DNA of 64,000 nucleotides from Syntrophomonas sp. UBA5314 (GTDB taxonomy: Bacteria > Bacillota > Syntrophomonadia > Syntrophomonadales > Syntrophomonadaceae). The notes below the pieces were generated by a model. It was not told the origin of the DNA and made no database searches. It saw nothing but the letters and a program-made list of their open reading frames with translations. Of this stretch, positions 56,049-64,000 are shown piece by piece. The position numbers and the translations under genes are program-made. The stretch spans positions 14,488-78,487 of the forward strand of contig DHRK01000035.1 in assembly GCA_002410325.1 (NCBI GenBank). The letters run 5' to 3'. Position 1 is the first letter of the stretch. Each line of letters starts with the position of its first letter.

Positions 56049-58133
56049 TTAACGCCCGGTGTTTTGCAGCCAGTCTTTGAGGGCGGGATAAAGCCGGGTA
56101 TAAGAAAGAGGACGGATGTTGCCGATGGGAATGCTGCCGGTAAAGGAGCGCCCGTAGGATTTGGAGAGCAAACGGTGATCAAGGACCACAACCGCGCCAT
56201 GGTCTTGTTCACTGCGAATAAGGCGGCCCACTCCCTGTTTGAAACGAACTATGGCATCGGGCAGGCTGAAATGATTAAAGCTGTTTTTACCTTTGAAATG
56301 GCAGTCTTTGATGCAGGCGCTGGAATATGGCTCATTGGGCGGCCGAAAAGGGAGTTTGACAATTATCAGGCAGCGCAGCAGGTCGCCTTTGAGGTCGATG
56401 CCCTCCCAAAAGGTGTCCAGCCCCATCAGAACCGATTTATTACCGCTTCTGAACTGGTTTATAAGGGTGTTAAAATCCCCGTCTTCATTTTGCACCAGGA
56501 GCTCGTACCCTTTTTTCTCCAGAATAGGGCGGATCATTTCTGATAAGTCAGCCAACTGCTGCCTGGACGTAAACAGGACCATAGTCGCTCCTCCGGCCGC
56601 TTCCACCGCTGATAGTACGGCGGCCGCAGCCGCAGCCGTAAATTCACGGCTTTCCGGATCGGGCATATCTTCAACCACCATCAGGCAGGCCTGTTGTTCA
56701 TAAGGAAAAGGGGAATCCTCCAGCAGGGTATGCAGCCTTTCCTGGGCCGCAATCGGTTCCAAACCCAGGCGCTCGATGGGATAGGCAAAGCTCTGCTTCA
56801 CCGCTATGGTGGCTGACACCATAAGCACACTGGCCATCCTGGCAAATAGACGCTGGTATAGGAGTTCACTCATCCCCACCTGGGAAGCGGAGATGCTTAC
56901 CGCCTGTTCATCCTGGTATTCAATCCAGTGCAGATAAGCTTCTCTATTCAGATATTCTTCCATGATGTTGAAAGCCGCATCGCTTATACTTTGAAGGGCC
57001 GATATCGTATTTACCAGTTCCAGTTCTTCCTCATGTCCTGACAGGGCATCGCGCAGTTCCTTGAGAGAGCCGAGCAAAAGCTGGGCTTGGTCCTGCCAAT
57101 CCCGGTAGGCGGAATACACCCCGGCAAATTCGGGAGACTCCAGCAACCGGCTTTCCAGCACCAGGGAATAGCCGGTGCGCTTATCCCTCCCCTTCAAACC
57201 GCCGAGCTGCTGAAAAAAACGATAGGAGAGCTCGCGCAGCCGGTCGCCAATATGGGCAGCATCGGTAAGCTCTGGCTCCAGTTCCGGAAATACGTTTTTA
57301 AGGCGGGGCAGTAGCGTGTCCCGCCTTCCTGAAGCGCTGCTCAAAAAGCCGATTAAATCAAGGGTATCGTACCAGCTAAAAACGGTGGAGCATTTGTCAA
57401 AGGCTTCCCGTTCAAAGTTGTGGGCTTCATCTATTACCAGGCACTCGTACTCGGGCAGGATCTGGTTGTCGATCATCAGATCAGACAGGAGCAAAGCGTG
57501 ATTGGCGACAATGATATCAGCCTGTTCCAGGGCCTTGAGCATTTTTAAACGAAAGCATTTTTCCCGGAAGGAACACCTTTCACGCAGGCACAAACGCCTT
57601 TGAGCGTTGACCAGGTCCCAGTGCTGAATCAGCCGGCTGCTCAGGTTTAATTCTTTACGGTCTCCGGTTTGGGTGCTCTCCGCCCAGTTTAAGATGGCGG
57701 TTATAAATTCGCTTTCCTCCTGGCTGAGACTGCGCCGGCCGCTCAGTATACTGATGTAGCGGTTCCAGCAAAGCAGGTTTTCCCTCCCCTTGGCCTGGGC
57801 CCAAGCCATTTTAAAAGGCAGGATTTTTTGCAGGGCAGGAAGGTCCTTTTCCGCCACCTGCTCCTGCAGGGCTTTGGTGCGGGTGGCTACGACCACTTTT
57901 TCCCCCGAGTAATTGGCCCATAAAATGGCGGGAATCAAATAAGCGTAGGTCTTGCCAACTCCGGTTCCCACTTCGGCCAGGAGGAACTCTTGATTGGCAA
58001 AAGCATCTATGGCCGCTTCGGCCATGCGCAACTGCTGATCCCTGAGCTTATATCCCTCAATAACGCTGGCCAGGCCATCGGAAGAACGAAAAAACTCCAG
58101 TATATTTTGGGTGCGATAATCCTCAATGCGCAT
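56049..58133 (-). CDS. dinG: DinG/XPD-type Fe-S helicase
   Basis: About 694 residues from ATG 58131-58133. A superfamily 2 helicase: Walker A LAEVGTGVGKTYAYLIPAI, the DEAH box LVIDEAHNF, and motif VI RFKQGVGRLIRSEQDHG. The Fe-S cluster domain has four cysteines in ENLLCWNRYIS and RLCLRERCSFREKCFRL. It is a helicase without an exonuclease domain (the DinG branch in Firmicutes often has one), so it is nearer to E. coli DinG/YoaA. It would unwind R-loops or damaged DNA. No LexA box was found upstream. Confidence 0.9.
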   Translation of the reverse strand: MRIEDYRTQNILEFFRSSDGLASVIEGYKLRDQQLRMAEAAIDAFANQEFLLAEVGTGVGKTYAYLIPAILWANYSGEKVVVATRTKALQEQVAEKDLPALQKILPFKMAWAQAKGRENLLCWNRYISILSGRRSLSQEESEFITAILNWAESTQTGDRKELNLSSRLIQHWDLVNAQRRLCLRERCSFREKCFRLKMLKALEQADIIVANHALLLSDLMIDNQILPEYECLVIDEAHNFEREAFDKCSTVFSWYDTLDLIGFLSSASGRRDTLLPRLKNVFPELEPELTDAAHIGDRLRELSYRFFQQLGGLKGRDKRTGYSLVLESRLLESPEFAGVYSAYRDWQDQAQLLLGSLKELRDALSGHEEELELVNTISALQSISDAAFNIMEEYLNREAYLHWIEYQDEQAVSISASQVGMSELLYQRLFARMASVLMVSATIAVKQSFAYPIERLGLEPIAAQERLHTLLEDSPFPYEQQACLMVVEDMPDPESREFTAAAAAAVLSAVEAAGGATMVLFTSRQQLADLSEMIRPILEKKGYELLVQNEDGDFNTLINQFRSGNKSVLMGLDTFWEGIDLKGDLLRCLIIVKLPFRPPNEPYSSACIKDCHFKGKNSFNHFSLPDAIVRFKQGVGRLIRSEQDHGAVVVLDHRLLSKSYGRSFTGSIPIGNIRPLSYTRLYPALKDWLQNTGR

Positions 58134-58159
58134 ATGCAAACCTGCCTAAAATAGTATCC

Positions 58160-58180
58160 AGGCAGCCATGAAGGCTGCCT
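58160..58180 (-). terminator. Hairpin after the DUF3343 gene
   Basis: AGGCAGCC (58160-58167) pairs with GGCTGCCT (58173-58180). The T run after it on the minus strand is short, so termination is probable but not certain. Confidence 0.5.
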
Positions 58181-58232
58181 CAGGTGGGTTGAGCGTTTTT
58201 TTAAGCCTGTGAGTTTGAATGAGTTTTTACAG

Positions 58233-58520
58233 TTAATTCACCGGTATTTTCTGCACCAGATTGCGCCCGTTCTTTTTTTCCACTTGATAAAGGCCGTCAT
58301 AATGAAGCTGCTCGGCGGTAAATATCTGACTCAGCTCTGCTTGATCCTCCAGGCGGAATTTGATGGAAAGCCCGCAACTGGCCGATATCTCCCGCAGAGT
58401 AGGTATTATGATAAACCTGGCCTGGCTTTTTTTTAATACCTTTTCGGCCTTTAGTGCGTGGGAGGTTGTATCAAAGGTATAAAGCCCATAGCTTGTCAGC
58501 CGTGTAATATCACTATTCAT
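58233..58520 (-). CDS. DUF3343 protein (putative Se/S carrier-like)
   Basis: 95 residues from ATG 58518-58520 with AGGTGG upstream. Segment YGLYTFDTTSHALKAEKVL then FIIIPTLREISASCGLSIKF matches the DUF3343 family, whose conserved PTPRxISxxCG-like loop holds a Cys. The family has been linked to selenium or sulfur transfer by gene neighbourhood in other anaerobes. In this copy PT-LR replaces PT-PR. No selenium genes are adjacent. It has an extended -10 (TGT-TATAAT near 58580-58588). Confidence 0.78.
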   Translation of the reverse strand: MNSDITRLTSYGLYTFDTTSHALKAEKVLKKSQARFIIIPTLREISASCGLSIKFRLEDQAELSQIFTAEQLHYDGLYQVEKKNGRNLVQKIPVN

Positions 58521-58689
58521 GAATCCACCTGTTTGCACAGCCCGGGTGAATCCCGGGCGATCTGATTTTAATATGGCTTATTATAACATGCTGAAATGCC
58601 TGCATCACGTTCTTGTTATTCTTTTTTCTGCAATTGTAGATATAATTTGACCGAAAAAGACAAAAATTAAAATCAAAAGGGGTGAGAAA

Positions 58690-59214
58690 ATGAATCACCG
58701 ATCCTGGCAGACCGTTTTTGTAGCTCTGTCTATCATGTTATTACTGGGAGGGGTATTCTATGGCCGTTACCGGCAGCAGCACAACATTCCCCAAAAAACT
58801 CTCCCCTCTCAACCGGAAGTAACGCCCCAGCCGGAGTGGTACATTCAGTTTACCGTAAAAAACCAGAAGATAACCGCCTACACCGAAAGCAGTACGGCGC
58901 GCCGGGCGGCCAGCGGCCAGCACTATTCCCAGGACGGTATTGCCGTGCATCCCATCTATCCAGGAGTCGATCCCAGAATACCCTTGATACCTTTTGATAC
59001 GATAATATGGCTTAATGAGCCCATTGAAATCCATGGTCAGACCTATGACAGCTTCCGGGTGATTGACACCGGCGACATATACTATGGACTATGGGGAAAC
59101 AAGCCGTACTGGTTTGATATATATTATGGCACCGCTAATTATTACAACAATAAAGGGGCCAGGGAATTCGGAGTCCAGGAGCGCGATTACAACTGGGTGG
59201 AAAAATGGCGCTAA
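58690..59214 (+). CDS. Membrane-anchored 3D-domain protein
   Basis: 174 residues. One N-terminal transmembrane helix (VFVALSIMLLLGGVFYG) and a short linker lead into a 3D domain (~60-170): DGIAVHPIYPGVDPRIPLIP, then YDSFRVIDTGDIYYG and YWFDIYYG. The three Asp residues are those that give the fold its name. The related MltA-type domain is a lytic transglycosylase, so a role in cell wall cleavage during sporulation or germination is possible. GGGGTGAG precedes ATG. The end overlaps the convergent MBL gene by four bases. Confidence 0.82.
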   Translation: MNHRSWQTVFVALSIMLLLGGVFYGRYRQQHNIPQKTLPSQPEVTPQPEWYIQFTVKNQKITAYTESSTARRAASGQHYSQDGIAVHPIYPGVDPRIPLIPFDTIIWLNEPIEIHGQTYDSFRVIDTGDIYYGLWGNKPYWFDIYYGTANYYNNKGAREFGVQERDYNWVEKWR

Positions 59215-59897
59215 CGCACAAAACGCCTTAAATATGACTCAATATATTCCCTGACCCGGGATGCCGGAGAATATACGCCGAAATGCCCTTCACACAATAT
59301 GTCGGCTTCCAATGAAATCAGTTTTTCCATGGAATTCTTCCAGGCTTTCAGATCCGAACCCCAGTTCTTGTCAAAGGGACCGTGGATATCCTGACCGAAC
59401 AAGACCCTTTGCCCGTCTACCTCCAGGAACAATGACATACTACCCCTGGTATGGCCGGGGGTGTGCAGGCATTGAAGAGTCAGCCCCCCTAATGGCAGGG
59501 TCTGTTCGGAATCGATGACCAGATCTACCTTGACGGGTCTATAGTTCACTCCGTACCAATCAGCCGCAGTCAGTTCCGGGCGGCCTTCTTCAATAGCCGG
59601 GAGTTCCAGACGGTGGGCCACCACCTGAGCCTGGGGCAACGCCCGTCGCATTTCCGGCAGTCCGCCGATGTGGTCAATGTGACCGTGAGTGGCAATCAAG
59701 TATTTTATGGATTCCCAGGTAAATCCCGCGGTCTGAATATTGTCAAATATCTGAACCACGCTGGCCCCGGCTCCCATGTCTATCAGGGCACACTGTTCCT
59801 GGTCATCCACCAGGAACACCAGGCAGTCGTCTCCCCTGGAAAAGCGTCCCCCTCCTACCTGGTAGACTCCGGTGCAGATCTTTTGAAACTTGCCCAT
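59211..59897 (-). CDS. MBL-fold metallo-hydrolase
   Basis: About 228 residues from ATG 59895-59897 behind GGAGGTATGGTA. The dinuclear metal signature THGHIDHIGG is intact, followed by LHTPGHTRGSMSLFL, FGQDIHG and the final His in CEGHFGV. It resembles the glyoxalase II-like or lactonase branch, but the substrate is unknown. It is 16 bases downstream of tdk and probably in its transcript. Confidence 0.85.
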   Translation of the reverse strand: MGKFQKICTGVYQVGGGRFSRGDDCLVFLVDDQEQCALIDMGAGASVVQIFDNIQTAGFTWESIKYLIATHGHIDHIGGLPEMRRALPQAQVVAHRLELPAIEEGRPELTAADWYGVNYRPVKVDLVIDSEQTLPLGGLTLQCLHTPGHTRGSMSLFLEVDGQRVLFGQDIHGPFDKNWGSDLKAWKNSMEKLISLEADILCEGHFGVYSPASRVREYIESYLRRFVR

Positions 59898-59912
59898 TAC
59901 CATACCTCCAGT

Positions 59913-60446
59913 TTATGGTTTGGCGTAACACCTGGCGCAACGGGCTTCGTAGCGCTCCATGTCGCCGATTAAAATCAGATTGCCTTTTTCCCAGTTGACA
60001 TCCCCTTTAAGCCAGGTGTACGGAGCGTCCGCTCCGCACTTACAGACTGCGGTAAGCTTGTGAACCGTATCGGCTATGGCCATCAGCTCCCCCATAGAAC
60101 CAAAGGGCTGACGCCGGGCATCCATGTCCAGACCGCATATAATAATTATCTTGCCCTGGTCCTTTAGAGACTGGCAGTAGTCCACCACCCAGGGTGGAAA
60201 AAACTGCCCTTCATCAATGGCCACCACATCCGCATCAGTACCAACCGGTTTATACAAGGTCAGTACTTCAATAGCGTATTCCTGCCTGGCTGAAGCTATG
60301 CGAACGTATCGATTGGTGCGCTCGTCAATGTCCGGTTTAAACAGGACCACTTTTCGGCCGGCCAGGGAATACCTCTCCAAACGGCGCATAAGCTCGGTCG
60401 TTTTACCAGAAAACATCGGACCGCTGATCAGCTCAATCCTTCCCAT
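59913..60446 (-). CDS. tdk: Thymidine kinase
   Basis: Phosphorylates thymidine using ATP in the pyrimidine salvage route. 177 residues: P-loop GPMFSGKTTELMRRL near residue 9-23, Walker B-like VVAIDEGQFF near 85, and the zinc lasso cysteines in VCKCGADAPYTW and ARCARCYAKP. ATG 60446 follows AAGGGGGAAATT. Type II kinase typical of Firmicutes. Followed directly by the MBL gene. Confidence 0.95.
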   Translation of the reverse strand: MGRIELISGPMFSGKTTELMRRLERYSLAGRKVVLFKPDIDERTNRYVRIASARQEYAIEVLTLYKPVGTDADVVAIDEGQFFPPWVVDYCQSLKDQGKIIIICGLDMDARRQPFGSMGELMAIADTVHKLTAVCKCGADAPYTWLKGDVNWEKGNLILIGDMERYEARCARCYAKP

Positions 60447-60696
60447 AATTTCCCCCTTAACTGCTTAAACAAAGCAACAACTTGTGCCGTTCCCTATCGC
60501 ATTTGGATTTACCTGCTTATTTCTCCAGGAAGATCTTTTTTCCCTTTATAACATGGTTCCTGGAAAGGCACTTAAAACCTCGCTTCGGGTGGAATGACAA
60601 GAAATATGTCCTAAATAGTACCAATTGAGCATTTTCTGGTATACTATGGTTAATTGTATTTCCCCCATTTTATATATGATCCAAGGAGTGAGGGCT

Positions 60697-61353
60697 TTGC
60701 CGTCCAGTTTTTTAAACAAAGGACAGGATATCAGGATTGAGCTTTTATCCAATCAAGACCGGGAAAAAAAGTTGGGAGTGATAAACGGTTCGGTAGGCCG
60801 CACTTATTTCAACAGTTTCCTGGTTAAACTCCCGGGGCCGGACAAGAACTTTCCGCCCTTCGCAGTGGGCAGCCCGGTCAATATTTACCTGGGACGCAGC
60901 GGCAACCTCTATATCAGCCCGTCAAAAGTGGTGGATCTGGAAATAGGCCCTTACTCGTGGATGCAGTTGGCTTTGCCAGAAAAGATGCGCCGCATAGAGA
61001 TGCGGCACTGGGTCAGGGTGAAGGCCAATCTCAATGTACGCTACCGCCTGGCCCGCTACAACTGGCCCTATTACCAGGCCAGCACCCTGGACATCAGCGG
61101 AGGAGGACTCCTTTTCACCGCTCCGCACATAGTCGATGAAAAACTAGAGTTGGAACTCGGTATTCACATGCCCGACCAGCGCCTGGTGAACAGTGTTGTA
61201 GAGGTTAAACGCTGTGTAGGCTATTCCACCCGTTGGGGAAACCGCTATAAAATAGGCTGCAGCTTCAAGGAGATCAGCAATGGGCAGCGTGAATCACTTA
61301 TAAAATTTGTTTTTAGCAAGCAAAGGGAATTGTTGAAAAAGGGCCGCATTTAG
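60697..61353 (+). CDS. YcgR/PilZ-type cyclic-di-GMP receptor
   Basis: 218 residues from TTG 60697, chosen because CAAGGAGTGAGGGCT is well placed. An ATG at 60676 has no site. N-terminal YcgR-like domain (~1-95) and PilZ domain (~100-218) with the binding motifs RRIEMRHWVRV (RxxxR) and DISGGGLLF (D-x-S-x2-G). Such proteins slow flagellar motors or regulate surface polysaccharide upon cyclic di-GMP binding. No flagellar gene is near. A HD-GYP phosphodiesterase is encoded at 39.8 kb. The stop TAG is shared with the left end of a MITE-like element. Confidence 0.88.
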   Translation: MPSSFLNKGQDIRIELLSNQDREKKLGVINGSVGRTYFNSFLVKLPGPDKNFPPFAVGSPVNIYLGRSGNLYISPSKVVDLEIGPYSWMQLALPEKMRRIEMRHWVRVKANLNVRYRLARYNWPYYQASTLDISGGGLLFTAPHIVDEKLELELGIHMPDQRLVNSVVEVKRCVGYSTRWGNRYKIGCSFKEISNGQRESLIKFVFSKQRELLKKGRI

Positions 61354-61514
61354 TGGTCTGTAACACCTAAAAATTTGGTTCCCACCGGCCAAATTTCCGC
61401 AGGGCTTCGTTGTCGTCAATCGCAATACGTCCAGTATATTACTCTTTCCGCCGCCTTCCCCTGCGAAAATTTTGCTCGGCGGATAACCTAAACCTTTAGA
61501 TGTTACAAACCACT
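61352..61514. mobile_element. MITE-like element with long imperfect inverted repeats
   Basis: 163 bases. The outer 20 bases AGTGGTCTGTAACACCTAAA (61352-61371) and the complement of 61495-61514 differ at two positions, and weaker pairing extends over about 50 bases on each side (both sides reach CGCAGGG). No coding capacity. The ends are flanked by TA. It starts within the PilZ stop codon. The remaining gap to ahcY (61515-61666) has a TATAAT at 61612-61617, the probable ahcY -10. Confidence 0.65.
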
Positions 61515-61666
61515 AAGCTTTTATACAGGAATGGCTTGAACCGCCTGGATTCTTCGCGCTGGGTGGTTCTCTATTTTAAAAGAGTACTTTCTATAGCCCA
61601 ACTAATCCGCTTATAATAAATTAGTAAACCGTCAACCCTGCCATTAAGATATTTTAGGAGGTAATC

Positions 61667-62941
61667 ATGCCAAATATTGCATCGGAGAGATCTGTTATCC
61701 GCGACCTGCAGCTGGCACCGTCCGGCCACCATAAACTGGAATGGGTGCGCAAATACATGCCGGTCATGAATATCCTCAAAGAGGAATTTGAGTCCTCCCG
61801 GCCTTTTGCCGGCCTGACCATTGCCTGCTGCCTGCACCTGGAGGCAAAAACCGGATACCTCTTGCAGACCCTGCAGGCTGGAGGAGCGTGGGTGATTGCC
61901 TGCGCCAGCAACCCTCTTTCCACTCAGGATGATGTAGTGGCGGCCCTGGTTGAATCGGGTATTACCGTATTTGCCATTCACGGAGAAAGCGCCGAGGAAT
62001 ACCAGCGCTTCCTGGAAATGACTCTGGACTGCGAACCCGATGCCATAATAGACGACGGGGCCGATATGGTCAGCCTGCTGGTCAAAGAACGTCCCGGCCA
62101 GGCCTCTAAAATTATAGGGGGCTGTGAAGAGACCACTACCGGAATTATCAGGCTGCGCTCCATGGACCGGGAGCAGGTGCTGCCTTTTCCAATGATGGCG
62201 GTCAACGACGCCTATATGAAGTACCTTTTTGACAACCGATACGGAACCGGGCAATCGGTTTGGGACGGTATCAACCGGACTACCAACCTGGTGGTGGCCG
62301 GAAAAACGGTGGTGGTGGCCGGCTATGGCTGGTGCGGCAAAGGCGTTTCCATGCGTGCCCTGGGCATGGGGGCTAAAATCATCGTTACCGAAATCGATCC
62401 TATCAAAGCCAACGAAGCCATAATGGACGGATTCCAGGTAATGACCATGGAAGATGCGGCGCCGCTGGGCGACGTTTTTATAACTGTAACCGGCAATATC
62501 AATGTTATACGCAAAGAGCATATGCGGCTCATGAAAGACAATGCCATTATGGCCAATGCCGGGCACTTTGACGTGGAGATCTCCAAACCGGACCTGCTGA
62601 GCCTGGCCGAGAACCACCGTACTTTAAAGAACAATATTGAAGAATATCTATTGCCCGATGGACGTCGCCTGCATCTCCTGGCGGAAGGCCGTCTGGTAAA
62701 TCTGGCGGCCGGGGATGGTCATCCGGCCGAGGTTATGGATTTGAGTTTTTCGCTGCAGGCTTTATCCCTCCTATATGTGATCCAAAACCGGGCCGACTTG
62801 AAGCCTCAAGTCTATAAAGTACCGGAAGAAATCGATAAAAGGGTTGCCCTCTTGAGACTGCAATCCCAGGGTGTGACCATTGACAACCTCAGCAGCGAGC
62901 AGGAGCTTTATCTGAAAAGCTGGGACCCGGAAGGCGAATAA
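61667..62941 (+). CDS. ahcY: S-adenosylhomocysteine hydrolase (short archaeal-type)
   Basis: Splits S-adenosylhomocysteine into adenosine and homocysteine, using tightly bound NAD. 424 residues; motifs are ASNPLSTQDDVVAAL, IIDDGADM, IIGGCEETTTGI, NRYGTGQSVWDG and the NAD loop VVAGYGWCGKGVSM. NAGHFDVEI and the C-terminal pair are present, but the protein ends LYLKSWDPEGE without the usual K-x3-Y tail, like Thermotoga or Methanocaldococcus enzymes, some of which prefer S-inosylhomocysteine. ATG follows TAGGAGGTAATC. It recycles the product of Pcm and of radical SAM methylation. Confidence 0.94.
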   Translation: MPNIASERSVIRDLQLAPSGHHKLEWVRKYMPVMNILKEEFESSRPFAGLTIACCLHLEAKTGYLLQTLQAGGAWVIACASNPLSTQDDVVAALVESGITVFAIHGESAEEYQRFLEMTLDCEPDAIIDDGADMVSLLVKERPGQASKIIGGCEETTTGIIRLRSMDREQVLPFPMMAVNDAYMKYLFDNRYGTGQSVWDGINRTTNLVVAGKTVVVAGYGWCGKGVSMRALGMGAKIIVTEIDPIKANEAIMDGFQVMTMEDAAPLGDVFITVTGNINVIRKEHMRLMKDNAIMANAGHFDVEISKPDLLSLAENHRTLKNNIEEYLLPDGRRLHLLAEGRLVNLAAGDGHPAEVMDLSFSLQALSLLYVIQNRADLKPQVYKVPEEIDKRVALLRLQSQGVTIDNLSSEQELYLKSWDPEGE

Positions 62942-62960
62942 GCATTAACCAATAAGTCTT

Positions 62961-63015
62961 GTATAGTAAGACCGCCCTTCTCACATAATACTAGCACAAT
63001 AATGAAAAGGGCGGT
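62961..63015 (+). promoter_or_regulatory. Terminator/RBS hairpin and sporulation-type promoter before spoIIP
   Basis: ACCGCCCTT (62971-62979) pairs with AAGGGCGGT (63007-63015), followed by TTTAT. The right arm is the spoIIP ribosome site. In the loop, CATAATAC (62984-62991) resembles a sigma-E -10, with GTATAGT (62961-62967) as a weak -35. So ahcY transcripts end or are kept from translating spoIIP, while a mother-cell transcript would not fold this way. Inference. Confidence 0.45.
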
Positions 63016-63020
63016 TTTAT

Positions 63021-63971
63021 ATGCAGTTAAAGAGCAGGAATTACGTTTGGCTTTTCTTTTCCATTCTTATTGCGGTCATGATTGCAGCCTACCTGCTCAA
63101 TGTGGTCTTTAACAATTTACCGGCTAAACCGCGCAGCATACAACAAGCCAACGACAACTCGGATGCTTCTTCCTATGTCAGCATAAGGAGTCCCCAGGGC
63201 GCGGTGCTTCTTCAAACCGGGGTGCCGGTTTATATCGATGATGAGTTCATCAGCGAAGACAACACCCGCTACCTGGTAACCAGCGTTGACGGGCAGGAAG
63301 CCGTGGCAGTTCCCAAAACCGCGGCTGAACCGGCCGCTCCCTCTGGCGGTCGCGAACAGGGTCCGGGCACGGCGCTTCCAGTGGTTGCTACCAACAAGCC
63401 CCGCCATGTCGTTTTATACAACACTCATACCGATGAATCATACCTTCCAAGTTCAGGTGCCGAAAGCCAGCCTGGAGCCGGCGATGTTTACCAGGTGGCG
63501 GCAACCCTGGGGGGCGCCCTGGAAAAGTCGGGGGTGTCTGTTTCTCAAAGCGTAAATGCTCACGACCCGCATGATATAAACGCCTACAGCCGTTCACGGC
63601 GCACGGTTGTGCAACTCCTTAAACAACAACCGGATGCCGCCTTCGATATCCATCGTGATTCCGCACCGGGTGAGTCGTATGTAACCACAGTCAATGGAAT
63701 TGAAGTGGGCCGGATTATGATTGTGGTGGGACGCTCCAACCCCAATTTTCAAACCAATCTCGATTTTGCCGCCCAGATAAAGGACGCTGCCGACGCCCTG
63801 TATCCCGGGTTAATGAGGGGAATCTTCATTGGCCGGGGAGATTACAATCAGGATCTCTATCCAACCGCCCTTATATTTGAGATGGGCAGTCAGGATACTC
63901 CTATTGACGATGCTTTTAAATCGGCCAACTGCTTGGCCGACGCCGTTGTCATCGTGCTCAACCAGCGTTAG
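63021..63971 (+). CDS. spoIIP: Stage II sporulation protein P
   Basis: 316 residues. One N-terminal transmembrane helix (WLFFSILIAVMIAAYLLNVV), then the SpoIIP amidase/endopeptidase domain: VVLYNTHTDESYLPSS holds the first zinc ligands His and Glu, QPDAAFDIHRD a further His, and YPTALIFEMGSQ the last Glu. With SpoIID it degrades peptidoglycan during engulfment. The Bacillus gene is under sigma-E control, and a comparable promoter is possible here. The stop TAG at 63969 starts the dispersed palindrome. Confidence 0.93.
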   Translation: MQLKSRNYVWLFFSILIAVMIAAYLLNVVFNNLPAKPRSIQQANDNSDASSYVSIRSPQGAVLLQTGVPVYIDDEFISEDNTRYLVTSVDGQEAVAVPKTAAEPAAPSGGREQGPGTALPVVATNKPRHVVLYNTHTDESYLPSSGAESQPGAGDVYQVAATLGGALEKSGVSVSQSVNAHDPHDINAYSRSRRTVVQLLKQQPDAAFDIHRDSAPGESYVTTVNGIEVGRIMIVVGRSNPNFQTNLDFAAQIKDAADALYPGLMRGIFIGRGDYNQDLYPTALIFEMGSQDTPIDDAFKSANCLADAVVIVLNQR

Positions 63972-64000
63972 TACAAGGTTCCGTATATTCGTGCCCATAA
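63969..64000. repeat. Dispersed palindrome, copy 2 (cut by window end)
   Basis: TAGTACAAGGTTCCGTAT (63969-63986) followed by ATTCGTGCCC is the same left arm and nearly the same loop as at 54696-54723. The right arm lies mostly outside the window. Its first bases ATAA differ from the ATAC of copy 1. Confidence 0.75.

Noticed and set aside
61571..62617. 348-codon minus-strand frame opposite ahcY
   Set aside because: Antisense shadow of AhcY with no motif or ribosome site.

Overview
The window looks like chromosome from a spore-forming, anaerobic, low-to-mid GC member of the Clostridia, probably a Syntrophomonas-like syntroph. The evidence is a monomeric [FeFe] hydrogenase, an acetyl/butyryl-type CoA-transferase, a GlcD/GlcF-type flavin plus iron-sulfur oxidoreductase pair, sporulation genes (spoIIP, spoVK, a SpoIIM-family protein), AddAB instead of RecBCD, a Bacillus-type LexA site, and many GTG/TTG starts behind strong GGAGG sites. 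The lexA-glnA-ynbB-spoVK neighbourhood recalls Bacillus gene order. No rRNA, tRNA, CRISPR array, prophage or transposase gene was seen. The lineage is inferred from gene content only.

Layout. 1-4.8 kb: a truncated beta-helix protein, a GIY-YIG protein, a stand-alone EF-G paralogue, a probably frameshifted Nudix gene and a membrane CBS protein. 5-8.7 kb: DUF2225, a zinc phospholipase C-like/pcm/DUF502 operon and a hotdog thioesterase. 8.8-15.6 kb: the hydrogenase, a secreted stalk-domain protein, and an aminotransferase/SpoIIM-like/UbiB operon. 15.7-20.7 kb: the most unusual region, a six-gene operon of a DUF350 membrane protein, a 58-residue protein, an unknown 224-residue protein, a membrane/secreted protein with a Tyr/Gly/Ser-rich tail, an 820-residue protein made of two tandem glutathionylspermidine-synthase-like ATP-grasp modules, and a membrane-anchored protein. 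20.7-26.2 kb: an anchored HtrA-type protease, a DUF362 ferredoxin protein and a csoR-copA-copZ copper operon.

26.2-35.9 kb: psd-pssA phospholipid genes, a B12-binding radical SAM protein, murB, a CoA-transferase, the glcD/glcF pair and lexA. 36-44.5 kb: glnA, DUF456, ynbB, a cupin, an HD-GYP phosphodiesterase, spoVK, hsp20 and a secreted HExxH protein. 44.5-53.2 kb: addA, addB and a PAS histidine kinase. 53.4-64 kb: transporters, yjbQ, a DinG-family helicase, a DUF3343 protein, a 3D-domain protein, an MBL hydrolase, tdk, a PilZ protein, ahcY and spoIIP.

Regulatory sites that fit their genes include a G-rich CsoR-type operator before csoR, a LexA box before lexA, a CtsR-type tandem heptad over the hsp20 promoter, a sigma-K-like promoter before spoVK and a Spo0A-box match at the histidine kinase promoter. 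Several palindromic or MITE-like elements sit at the 3' ends of genes (glnA, the PilZ gene, spoIIP, hsp20). Close reading of the gaps also gave small coding candidates: a 58-codon ORF before the HD-GYP gene, a 37-residue membrane peptide, and a small gene broken by one frameshift upstream of murB.
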